In this document: in pieces, positions 1-6,255 of the stretch
Numbering within the stretch: position 1 is the first letter of the stretch
Layout: every line of letters begins with the position of its first letter
Program-made: the position numbers and the translations under genes
Source of the DNA: Acidimicrobiia bacterium
GTDB lineage: Bacteria > Actinomycetota > Acidimicrobiia > Acidimicrobiales > Acidimicrobilacustridaceae
Length of the DNA: 11,834 nt
Direction: 5' to 3'
Assembly: GCA_018882825.1 (NCBI GenBank)
Contig: VERC01000050.1
Location: 1 to 11,834, forward strand
Notes under the pieces: generated by a model
Database searches by the model: none
The model's input: only the letters and a program-made list of their open reading frames with translations
Told to the model about the DNA's origin: nothing

Positions 1-722
<722 letters not shown>

Positions 723-742
723 TCAGCCGCCGGGGCGACTGG

Positions 743-769
743 TTAGCACTCTCGGTGTGCGACTGCTAA
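743..769 (-). promoter_or_regulatory. CIRCE operator (HrcA site) of groEL
   Basis: The inverted repeat TTAGCACTC (743-751), nine-base spacer, GACTGCTAA (761-769) matches the CIRCE consensus TTAGCACTC-N9-GAGTGCTAA with one mismatch, the third base of the right arm. It sits in the groEL leader/promoter region. CIRCE is bound by the heat-shock repressor HrcA, which is released on heat stress. A possible -35 (TTGCGA on the minus strand, 794-799) lies upstream; I cannot fix the -10. Confidence 0.93.
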
Positions 770-822
770 CAGGAAACCACCCGCGGCCGCCGATCGCAAC
801 CTCGGTCCTGGAGGGATCTTCC

Positions 823-846
823 GGGGGGGCCTTCTCAGGCCCCTCC
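823..846 (-). terminator. GC-rich hairpin at the end of the cysO-like gene, possible terminator
   Basis: A seven-base-pair perfect stem (826-832 with 837-843) encloses a four-base loop that reads GAGA on the minus-strand RNA, a GNRA-type tetraloop. After one mismatch, two more G-C pairs extend the stem. It covers the stop codon (835-837) of the cysO-like gene. No U-run follows, so intrinsic termination is uncertain; an mRNA 3'-end stabiliser is an alternative. Confidence 0.3.
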
Positions 847-1113
847 CGCCACCGCCTGCATGATCGACACGGTCACGCCGTCGGGCACGGGGGTGTCCAG
901 CCCCTGCAGGAACCGCACGTCGTCGTCGTCGACGAACACGTTCACGTAGCGGACCAGGGCACCGTCATCGCCCAGCAACTTGGCCCGGAATCCCGGGTGG
1001 GCGGCCTCGAGGCTGGTCAGCACCTGGGCCACGGTGGCGCCCTCCACCTGCACGGTGGACTGACCGGCGGTCAGGGGACGGAACACCGGGGGGACTCGGA
1101 CGGTGACACTCAT
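835..1113 (-). CDS. cysO: CysO-like MoaD/ThiS-family sulfur-carrier protein
   Basis: Small ubiquitin-fold protein of 92 residues. Family members carry sulfur as a C-terminal thiocarboxylate. CysO of Mycobacterium tuberculosis feeds CysM for cysteine synthesis, and the Mec peptidase then releases the cysteine. From memory, this protein follows CysO almost end to end: MSVTVRVPPVFRPLTAGQ (1-18) compares with a CysO start of MNVTVSIPTILRPHTGGQ, and YVNVFVDDDDVRF (56-68) and the tail QAVAGGA (86-92) also align. CysO normally ends AVAGG, whereas here one Ala follows the diglycine (residues 90-91), so trimming would be needed before adenylation. The ATG at 1113 has GAGGT (1119-1123) five bases upstream. 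No cysM or mec gene is in the window. A MoaD role in molybdopterin synthesis is the main alternative and cannot be excluded. Confidence 0.88.
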   Translation of the reverse strand: MSVTVRVPPVFRPLTAGQSTVQVEGATVAQVLTSLEAAHPGFRAKLLGDDGALVRYVNVFVDDDDVRFLQGLDTPVPDGVTVSIMQAVAGGA

Positions 1114-1149
1114 CGGGGACCTCGCGGCAGTGGGATCGAACGACGGCGA

Positions 1150-1155
1150 ACCCTA
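1150..1155 (-). promoter_or_regulatory. Possible -10 box for the cysO-like gene
   Basis: The minus strand reads TAGGGT here, fitting the actinobacterial TANNNT -10 pattern. It would start transcription near 1143, giving a leader of about 30 bases that contains the gene's ribosome site. No clear -35 is seen. The 125-base gap 1114-1238 thus holds back-to-back promoters for this gene and gpgS. Confidence 0.4.
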
Positions 1156-1203
1156 GCGGCCGAGCCGGAACCTCCCCACTCCCGCCGGATCGGGCGAGCG
1201 TCC

Positions 1204-1238
1204 TTGCCAGCATCCGATCGGTCGCCGACGATGGGGCG
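1204..1238 (+). promoter_or_regulatory. Probable leaderless promoter of gpgS
   Basis: TTGCCA (1204-1209) resembles a -35 box. Seventeen bases later GACGAT (1227-1232) fits the NANNNT form of an actinobacterial -10. Exactly six bases then separate it from the GTG at 1239. That geometry puts the transcription start on the start codon itself, and it agrees with the lack of a convincing ribosome site. Confidence 0.5.
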
Positions 1239-2147
1239 GTGAGCACTCCCCGCACCCACGTGGCGACCGAGTTCGACCCGACCGCACTGGCGGGCGCGAA
1301 GGGCGCCACCTCGGTCTCGGTGTGCATCCCCGCCCGCAACGAGGAACCCACGGTCGGACAGATAGTGGAACGCATCCGGACCGATCTGGTCGAGGGACTC
1401 CGTCTCGTCGACGAGATCGTGGTCATCGACGACCATTCGACCGATCGGACCTCGGCGGTGGCCGCCGCCGCCGGCGCCACGGTGGTCGATGCCTCGACGG
1501 TGCTGGTGGAGTTCGGTCGCGGGCACGGCAAGGGCGAAGCGCTGTGGAAGTCGTTGTACGCATCGACGGGGGATCTCGTGATCTGGGTCGACGCCGACGT
1601 GCGCGACTTCTCGACTCGCTTCATCACCGGACTGCTCGGTCCCCTGCTCACCGATCCGACCATCGGTTTCGTGAAGGGCTTCTACGAACGCCCCGTGGAT
1701 GGACAGGTGCGCGGTGGTGGCCGCGTCACCGAACTCGTGGCCCGACCGCTGTTGACGATGTGCTTCACCGAACTGGCCGGCATCGTGCAACCACTGTCGG
1801 GAGAGTACGGAGGGCGTCGGTCGGTGCTCGAACAGATCGGCTTCGTCACCGGCTACGGCGTCGACATCGCCATGCTCATCGACATCGCCGAACGCTTCGG
1901 TGCCGGGTCGATCGCCCAGGTCGACCTCGGTGAACGGATCCACCGCAATCGTCCGCTGCACGAACTGGCACCGCAGGCGGCCCAGGTGCTGCAGGCTGCG
2001 CTGCGCCGGGCCGATGCCGATCTGGCTGTCGACGCCTTCACCCTGCGCCCTCCCGACCTCGACGAGATCGACATCGTCTACGCCGAGCGTCCACCGTTGG
2101 TGACGCTGGTCGACTACCGGGCCTCGCACCCCGGCACCGACGACTGA
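1239..2147 (+). CDS. gpgS: Glucosyl-3-phosphoglycerate synthase (family 2/81 glycosyltransferase)
   Basis: Transfers glucose from an NDP-glucose to 3-phosphoglycerate, the first step towards glucosylglycerate and, in mycobacteria, the methylglucose lipopolysaccharides. The 302 residues form a GT-A fold: nucleotide-sugar motif CIPARNEE (29-36), DDHSTD (64-69), GHGKGEALWKS (95-105), the metal-binding DAD (118-120) and FVKGFYERP (144-152). The acceptor-side signature PLSGEYGGRR (185-194), YGVDI (206-210) and GERIHRN (231-237) follow; the His in the last is the usual third metal ligand. The length is slightly below the mycobacterial enzyme (about 324). The start chosen is GTG at 1239, since no in-frame ATG lies just upstream and a leaderless promoter abuts it. 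No phosphatase gene (gpgP) is adjacent; the next gene is an LLM oxidoreductase 42 bases away. Family assignment is secure from the PLSGEYGGRR and FVKGFYERP blocks. Confidence 0.93.
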   Translation: MSTPRTHVATEFDPTALAGAKGATSVSVCIPARNEEPTVGQIVERIRTDLVEGLRLVDEIVVIDDHSTDRTSAVAAAAGATVVDASTVLVEFGRGHGKGEALWKSLYASTGDLVIWVDADVRDFSTRFITGLLGPLLTDPTIGFVKGFYERPVDGQVRGGGRVTELVARPLLTMCFTELAGIVQPLSGEYGGRRSVLEQIGFVTGYGVDIAMLIDIAERFGAGSIAQVDLGERIHRNRPLHELAPQAAQVLQAALRRADADLAVDAFTLRPPDLDEIDIVYAERPPLVTLVDYRASHPGTDD

Positions 2148-2151
2148 TCGA

Positions 2152-2169
2152 CACCGTCGCACGACGGTG
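2152..2169. repeat. 8-bp perfect inverted repeat between gpgS and the LLM gene
   Basis: CACCGTCG (2152-2159) and CGACGGTG (2162-2169) are perfect inverted copies separated by two bases. The repeat lies five bases past the gpgS stop and covers where the -35 of the downstream promoter (-10 at 2178-2183) should be. That suits a dimeric repressor or activator site. As RNA it could form a seven-pair stem with a four-base loop, so a gpgS terminator without a U-run is the alternative. Confidence 0.5.
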
Positions 2170-2177
2170 ATCCGACC

Positions 2178-2189
2178 TACGGTGCGGCG
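2178..2189 (+). promoter_or_regulatory. Probable leaderless promoter (-10) of the first LLM gene
   Basis: TACGGT (2178-2183) is a good TANNNT -10. It is followed by six bases and then the ATG at 2190, so transcription should begin on the A of the start codon. There is no ribosome site upstream of this ATG. A palindrome overlaps the expected -35. Confidence 0.55.
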
Positions 2190-3041
2190 ATGGACTTCGG
2201 GATCATCTTCGCCAACACCGGCGCCTACGCCACGCCCGACGGGGCGGTCACCATGGGTCAGTGCGCGGAACAGAACGGCTTCGAGAGCGTGTGGACGGTC
2301 GAGCACCCGGCCATCCCCAAGGGGTACCGCAGCGAGTATCCGTACTCACGCGACGGACGGATGCCCGGTGACGAGAACGCTCCCGTCCCCGATCCACTCG
2401 TGTGGTTGACGTGGGTCGGTGCCCACACCATCACCCTGCGTCTGGCCACCGGGGTGATGATCCTGCCGTTGCGCAACCCCGTGGTCCTGGCCAAGGAGTG
2501 CGCCACGCTCGACATGCTCACCGGCGGACGGTTCATCCTGGGAGTGGGCGTCGGTTGGTTGCACGAGGAGTTCGATGCCATCGGCGTCGGATGGGACGAC
2601 CGCGGCGCCCACACCGACGACTCCATCGCGGCACTGCGGGCGCTGTGGACGACGGAGGTCTCGACCCACGAGGGCACGCACAGTTCCTTCACCGAGATCC
2701 ACTCGTTCCCCAAACCGGCCGGTACGACCATTCCCATCGTCGTGGGGGGTCACTCGCGACCGGCGGCCCGACGCGCCGGCCGACTGGGCGACGGGTTCTT
2801 CCCCGCCGATCCCCGGACCTTGACCGAACTCCTGCCGGTGGTGCGCGAGGCGGCCCGCGAAGCCGGACGAGATCCCGACGACATCGAGATCACCACCGGT
2901 GGCGCTCCCCGGGTGGAGACGATCCGGATGCTGGCCGACGCCGGTGTGACGCGTTTCCTGGTGCCTCCGCTGGCCATGGACCCGACCGAACTGCCCGATG
3001 CCATGGCCCGGTTCGCCGACGAGGTGATCGCCAAGGTCTGA
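2190..3041 (+). CDS. LLM-class, probably F420-dependent oxidoreductase (TIGR03619-like)
   Basis: Luciferase-like TIM-barrel oxidoreductase of 283 residues; members of this branch usually use coenzyme F420 as hydride carrier. It begins MDFGIIFANTG, as family members do. It then has SVWTVEHPAIP (33-43), the central block LRLATGVMILPLRNPVVLAK (83-102), TLDMLTGGRFILGVGVGW (106-123) and EEFDAIG (126-132). The late block IPIVVGGHSRPAARRAGRLG (181-200) is the flavin/F420 phosphate region. The short C-terminus lacks long extra inserts. The substrate cannot be read from the sequence. It lies 42 bases behind gpgS on the same strand but has its own promoter-like element, so it may be expressed separately. 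It converges on the glycerate kinase gene, leaving only 17 bases between the stop codons. Use of FMN instead of F420 is possible. Confidence 0.88.
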   Translation: MDFGIIFANTGAYATPDGAVTMGQCAEQNGFESVWTVEHPAIPKGYRSEYPYSRDGRMPGDENAPVPDPLVWLTWVGAHTITLRLATGVMILPLRNPVVLAKECATLDMLTGGRFILGVGVGWLHEEFDAIGVGWDDRGAHTDDSIAALRALWTTEVSTHEGTHSSFTEIHSFPKPAGTTIPIVVGGHSRPAARRAGRLGDGFFPADPRTLTELLPVVREAAREAGRDPDDIEITTGGAPRVETIRMLADAGVTRFLVPPLAMDPTELPDAMARFADEVIAKV

Positions 3042-3058
3042 AACTGTGGGTCCGTCGC

Positions 3059-4051
3059 TCAGTGCTCGACGTGTTCGAGTGCGAGCTCCACGACACACCC
3101 AACCGGATCGGCCAACGCCCGTTCCTCCCCGAACTGCGCGGTCAGCGAGACCACGGCCATACCGGCGGGCAGCGGCGGCAGCGGATCGACGACCTCGCCC
3201 ACGATGGCCAGACAGGGCACACCGGCATCGGCACACAGGGCGGCCACCCCACCCACGACCTTCCCCTCGAACGACTCGGCGTCGAGGAAGCCCTCTCCGG
3301 TGATCACGAGATCGGCCGCGGCGATGTGCTCGTCGAGGTGCAGTTCGTCGGCCACCAGATCGAACCCTCCGGTGAGGTGCGCGCCGATCGTCATGAGTCC
3401 GCCGGCCAGACCACCGGCGGCGCCGGCACCATCGACCGAGGCGACGTCGACGCCGTGCTCGTCGAGATAGACCTGCGCCAGTCGCTCCAGTCGGCGGCGC
3501 AGCAGTTCGACCTGCGCCGGCGTGGCGCCCTTCTGCGGCGCGAACACCTCGGCCGCATCGACGAATCGCGTGCGCACATCACAGGCCACCTCGATGTCGA
3601 CACCACGGAACCGGGCGGTCGGGTGCATGGCCCGCAGGGCACCGAGTCCCCCGTCGGTGGTGGCCGAGCCTCCGACGCCGACGATCACGCGTCGCGCGCC
3701 CGATTCGATGGCGAGGGAGATGAGTTCACCGACCCCGGCGGTGGTGGCCTCGACCGGATCGTTGTCCTCGGGACCCCCGGCGAGGACCAGACCCGCGGCC
3801 TCGGCCATCTCGATGACCGCCGTACCCCGGATCAGGCGCCATGTCGCCTCCACGGGCGCGCCGTCGGGCCCGGTGACGGTCGAGATGCGGTTCGGTCCAC
3901 CGAGAGCGTCGAGGAACCCCTCACCCCCGTCGGCCATGGGGACGGCCGACGCGTGGTGCCCGGCATCGGTGAGCGCGGCGGCCACGGCGGTGGCCAGTTC
4001 GCCGGCCGTGGCCGTGCCCTTGAACTTGTCGGGTGCCACGACGATGCGCAC
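3059..4051 (-). CDS. Glycerate kinase, type I (GarK/GlxK family)
   Basis: Phosphorylates D-glycerate with ATP, usually giving 2-phosphoglycerate for glycolysis. The 330 residues show the family blocks in order: IVVAPDKFKGT (3-13), PMADGGEGFLDALGG (38-52), ATTAGVGELI (102-111), VGVGGSATTDGGLGALRAM (124-142), ACDV (156-159), FAPQKGA (170-176), GAGAAGGLAGGL (208-219) and ADLVITGEGFLDAES (246-260). Most homologues are about 370-380 long. Between ACDV and FAPQKG the usual NPL-GP-GA stretch is replaced by RTRFVDAAEV, about three residues shorter; I recall similar forms in other actinobacteria. The start is GTG at 4051, with APDKFKG at the expected distance. It lies 42 bases behind the LytR_C gene and probably belongs to that operon, since no clear promoter precedes it. 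Confidence 0.92.
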   Translation of the reverse strand: MRIVVAPDKFKGTATAGELATAVAAALTDAGHHASAVPMADGGEGFLDALGGPNRISTVTGPDGAPVEATWRLIRGTAVIEMAEAAGLVLAGGPEDNDPVEATTAGVGELISLAIESGARRVIVGVGGSATTDGGLGALRAMHPTARFRGVDIEVACDVRTRFVDAAEVFAPQKGATPAQVELLRRRLERLAQVYLDEHGVDVASVDGAGAAGGLAGGLMTIGAHLTGGFDLVADELHLDEHIAAADLVITGEGFLDAESFEGKVVGGVAALCADAGVPCLAIVGEVVDPLPPLPAGMAVVSLTAQFGEERALADPVGCVVELALEHVEH

Positions 4052-4093
4052 CGACCAAGTGAAGCAGGTCGCTCCCGACCCGCTGACCCGCGA

Positions 4094-4585
4094 TCAGGCG
4101 AGATCGACCCCGGCGAGGACGAGGATGGCCGCATCGCCCGGGGAGATCGGCGGTGGCTCGGGCATCGGGCGCACGACGTTCGGCCCCAGTCCGAGCGCCA
4201 ACGCCACCGAGCGGGCCTCGGCCTCCCAACCGGGGAGGAAGAAGACGTCGGTCGCCAGTTGCTTGTTCGGAGAATCACCGATGGTGGTCTGCGTGTAGCC
4301 GCGTCCCTGCAGGATGTCGCGGACCTTGGCGGCGAGGCCCGGCGTGTTGGTGGCGTTCGCCACCTTGACCTTGACATCCGCCACCGGTCGACCGGCCGGC
4401 AGGGTGGTGGTCGACACCAGGGTCGACGTGCTCTGCGACTTCGACGAAGAGGTGGCGAACTCGTCGGGCGCGTCGCCATACCCCTGGGCCAGCACCACGA
4501 TGGCCACGAGCACCGCCACCACCACGATGACGATGCCCGAACGCGAGGGACCGACGGCGTCGTGCGGTGCGGCGCCGTCGGTCAT
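4094..4585 (-). CDS. Membrane-anchored LytR_C domain protein (VirR-like)
   Basis: Protein of 163 residues. A short polar N-terminus (1-16) precedes one hydrophobic segment, SGIVIVVVAVLVAIVVLA (16-33), most likely a signal anchor. A Ser/Thr-rich linker (45-62) follows, then a C-terminal LytR_C domain, VKVKVANATNTPGLAAKVRDIL (71-92) to AAILVLAGVDLA (152-163). The pattern V-N-x-T-x-x-x-G-L-A is typical, and the domain would sit outside the membrane. LytR_C domains accompany cell-wall attachment proteins; the closest architecture I know is VirR (Rv0431) of M. tuberculosis, linked to envelope vesicles. The ATG at 4585 lies one base after the stop of the DUF3263 gene, implying translational coupling. 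The same gene order occurs in mycobacteria (Rv0430-Rv0431). The frame stays open far upstream, but that stretch is antisense-like and overlaps DUF3263, so it is not used. Confidence 0.85.
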   Translation of the reverse strand: MTDGAAPHDAVGPSRSGIVIVVVAVLVAIVVLAQGYGDAPDEFATSSSKSQSTSTLVSTTTLPAGRPVADVKVKVANATNTPGLAAKVRDILQGRGYTQTTIGDSPNKQLATDVFFLPGWEAEARSVALALGLGPNVVRPMPEPPPISPGDAAILVLAGVDLA

Positions 4586-4586
4586 C

Positions 4587-4850
4587 TCAGGACCCCGGTG
4601 GCTCCATCGCCTGCTGGGCGTGCTCCTGGCGGGCCCGGCGACGACGATCACGCAGCCGACGCAGACGCCGCACGCCCAGCGGGTCGTACTCGTAGGCCTC
4701 GGGGCTCTCGAGCAGGCGACCGAGGATCTCGTAGTAGCGACTGGCCGAGAGTTCGAAGCGCTCCTGAATGAGCGACTCCTTGGGGCCGGTCTCGTGCCAC
4801 CAGCTCCGCTCGAAATCGAGTATCGCCTTGTCGCGTTCGGTGAGTTCCAT
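4587..4850 (-). CDS. DUF3263 family protein
   Basis: Short protein of 87 residues with the DUF3263 core: LTERDKAILDFERSWWHE (3-20), LIQERFELSASRYYEILGRL (27-46), EAYEYDPLGVRRLRRLRDRR (51-70). The middle helices look like a helix-turn-helix (ERFELSASRYYEIL), and the basic tail RRLRRLRDRRRRAR would suit nucleic-acid binding, but no function is established. DUF3263 is confined largely to actinobacteria and typically sits beside a LytR_C (VirR-like) gene, as here with a one-base gap. The start is the ATG at 4850, which gives the usual short lead-in before LTERD; upstream in-frame sequence does not look coding. No strong ribosome site is visible. Confidence 0.88.
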   Translation of the reverse strand: MELTERDKAILDFERSWWHETGPKESLIQERFELSASRYYEILGRLLESPEAYEYDPLGVRRLRRLRDRRRRARQEHAQQAMEPPGS

Positions 4851-4933
4851 CGACGCAGATGCTGGTCGGGACGGACCGCGGAAGCAAGGACCCTCGGTGA
4901 TCCGGACCCGATCCCCCGTCGAGCGGGCCCCGG

Positions 4934-4979
4934 TACTGTCGGGGACCGACGACCGCGCCCTCGGCGCACGACAAGGGGG
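4934..4979 (+). promoter_or_regulatory. Promoter -10 and ribosome site of the racemase gene
   Basis: TACTGT (4934-4939) fits TANNNT and would start transcription about 38 bases before the ATG at 4984. AAGGGGG (4973-4979) is a clear ribosome site four bases before that ATG and decides this start over longer in-frame options. The gap 4851-4983 also serves the divergent DUF3263 gene, for which I see no clear promoter. Confidence 0.5.
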
Positions 4980-4983
4980 ACGG

Positions 4984-6132
4984 ATGGGGCCGCTCGCGGG
5001 AGTGACGATCATCGAACTGGCCGGACTCGGCGCACTGCCCTACGGCACGTTGAAACTCGCCGACATGGGTGCCGACGTCATCAGAGTGCATCCACTGCAC
5101 GAGGTACCGACGGGAGAACGACCGGGCGAGCGTCACAGCGAGTTCGACCGTGGCCGCCGCTCGATCGCCATCGACCTCAAGTCGCCGGCAGGCGTCCGGG
5201 TGCTGCTGCGGATGATCGAGAAGGCCGATGTGTTCTGTGAGGCGTTCCGCCCCGGGGTGTGCGAACGCCTCGGCATCGGACCCGATGTGCTGCTGGCCCG
5301 CAATCCGAAGCTCGTGTACGGACGACTCACCGGCTGGGGACAGGACGGTCCGCTCGCTCCCAGCGCTGGCCACTCACTCAACTACGAGGCCCTCACCGGG
5401 GCCATCGGATCGATCGGGGCCGAAGGAATGCCTCCGATCCCAATGCTGCAGGTGTTCGGGGACTTCGCCGGCGGCGGACTCCATCTGGCCTACGGAGTGG
5501 TGTGCGCGCTGTTCGAAGCGCAGAGATCCGGAAAGGGTCAGGTCGTCGATGCGGCGATGGTCGACGGCGTGATGTCGATCTTCCAGGTCTTCTACGGGAT
5601 GACGCGCGGCGGCTTCCACACCGGACCGGTCGGCACCAACCTGTTCGACGGTGGCGCGCCCTTCTACAACGTGTACGAGACCGCCGACGGGAAGTTCGTC
5701 ACGGTGGCGCCGATCGAGGCACGCTTCTACGCCCAGTTGCTCGACAAGTTGGGAATCGACCCGGCATCGCTCCCCGATCAGAACGACATGAGCGGCTGGC
5801 CGACGATCAAGGCCCGGTTCGCCGAGGTGTTCCGCACCCGCACCCGTGACGAGTGGGACGCGATCCTCGGGGGCACCGACTGCTGCTACGCCCCGGTGCT
5901 GTCGTTCGCCGAGGCCGGGACGCACCCGCACAACGTGGCCCGGGGCGCGTTCGTGCCGATCGAGGGATCGATCCCGCAGTTGCGCCCCATGCCGCGTCTC
6001 AGCCGCACACCGGGTGAGGTGGGCACGACCTATGCCTATCCGGGATGCGACACCGAGGCGGTGCTCGGCGAGTTCGGACTGCAAGGAGAGGAGATCGCCG
6101 GGCTGGCCGCCGACGGTGTGATCGCCTGGTGA
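4984..6132 (+). CDS. Alpha-methylacyl-CoA racemase-like protein (family III CoA-transferase fold)
   Basis: Interconverts the 2R and 2S epimers of 2-methylacyl-CoA thioesters so that beta-oxidation can proceed on branched fatty acids and sterol side chains. The 382 residues begin MGPLAGVTIIELAGLGALPY and contain DMGADVIRV (27-35), AFRPGVCERLGIGPDVLLARNP (87-108), YGRLTGWGQDGP (112-123), GHSLNYEALTGA (129-140), VFGDFAGGG (157-165) and GGAPFYNVYETADGKFVTV (223-241). His130 and Asp160 match the catalytic His126/Asp156 pair of the M. tuberculosis racemase. Family III CoA-transferases keep the Asp but not this His, which favours racemase. Length is normal. It has its own promoter and converges on the tRNA gene; no operon partner is adjacent. 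The acyl-CoA ligase at 7384-9102 could supply substrate, but that is inference. Confidence 0.9.
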   Translation: MGPLAGVTIIELAGLGALPYGTLKLADMGADVIRVHPLHEVPTGERPGERHSEFDRGRRSIAIDLKSPAGVRVLLRMIEKADVFCEAFRPGVCERLGIGPDVLLARNPKLVYGRLTGWGQDGPLAPSAGHSLNYEALTGAIGSIGAEGMPPIPMLQVFGDFAGGGLHLAYGVVCALFEAQRSGKGQVVDAAMVDGVMSIFQVFYGMTRGGFHTGPVGTNLFDGGAPFYNVYETADGKFVTVAPIEARFYAQLLDKLGIDPASLPDQNDMSGWPTIKARFAEVFRTRTRDEWDAILGGTDCCYAPVLSFAEAGTHPHNVARGAFVPIEGSIPQLRPMPRLSRTPGEVGTTYAYPGCDTEAVLGEFGLQGEEIAGLAADGVIAW

Positions 6133-6145
6133 GGATGAGCCGGTG

Positions 6146-6222
6146 TGGAGCCCGAAGAGGGATTCGAACCCTCGACCCCCTGTTTACAAGACAGGTGCTC
6201 TGACCAACTGAGCTATCCGGGC
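6146..6222 (-). tRNA. tRNA-Thr (anticodon UGU), CCA encoded
   Basis: Read on the minus strand, the 77-base cloverleaf has a seven-pair acceptor stem (GCCCGGA with TTCGGGC, including one G-U), and a D arm GCTC/GAGC with the loop AGTTGGTCA. The anticodon stem CCTGT/ACAGG carries the loop CTTGTAA, and the T arm is GAGGG-TTCGAAT-CCCTC. The anticodon TGT (complement of 6186-6188) decodes ACA and other threonine codons ending in A. The discriminator is T, and CCA is encoded at 6148-6146. It is convergent with the racemase gene, 13 bases after its stop. Confidence 0.96.
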
Positions 6223-6232
6223 AGGACGACCG

Positions 6233-6238
6233 AGGCTA
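6233..6238 (-). promoter_or_regulatory. Possible -10 box of the tRNA-Thr gene
   Basis: The minus strand reads TAGCCT, a TANNNT match, placed so that transcription would start a few bases before the mature tRNA 5' end at 6222. No -35 is recognisable. Read-through from the upstream gene, whose stop is at 6256-6258, is an alternative. Confidence 0.3.
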
Positions 6239-6255
6239 GGCCGCGGCCGGTCCTC

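Noticed and set aside
1110..2306. Open minus-strand frame of 398 codons opposite gpgS
   Set aside because: It is an antisense shadow: gpgS motifs are intact on the plus strand, and the antisense product is His/Arg/Gly/Asp-rich without family features.
3062..3082. Eight-pair hairpin (3062-3069 with 3075-3082) just after the first LLM gene as a terminator
   Set aside because: Two pairs are G-U wobbles, there is no U-run, and it lies in the coding end of glycerate kinase; support is too thin.
2402..4771. Very long open plus-strand frame (789 codons) across the first LLM gene, glycerate kinase and the LytR_C gene
   Set aside because: Its product is an Arg/Gly/His-rich low-complexity chain typical of an alternative frame in GC-rich DNA, while the genes it overlaps show full family motifs in their own frames.
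4094..4969. Longer start for the LytR_C gene, giving 291 residues
   Set aside because: The added 128 residues overlap DUF3263 and are low-complexity. The ATG at 4585 gives a normal anchor-plus-domain protein and a one-base gap to DUF3263.
4984..6132. Formyl- or carnitine-type CoA-transferase
   Set aside because: Both the racemase His (130) and Asp (160) are present in the GHSLNYEALTG and GDFAGGG contexts, which favours racemase over transferase.
6239..6248. GGCCGCGGCC palindrome between the 360-residue gene and the tRNA
   Set aside because: Ten-base GC palindromes are expected by chance at this base composition, and no further structure supports it.
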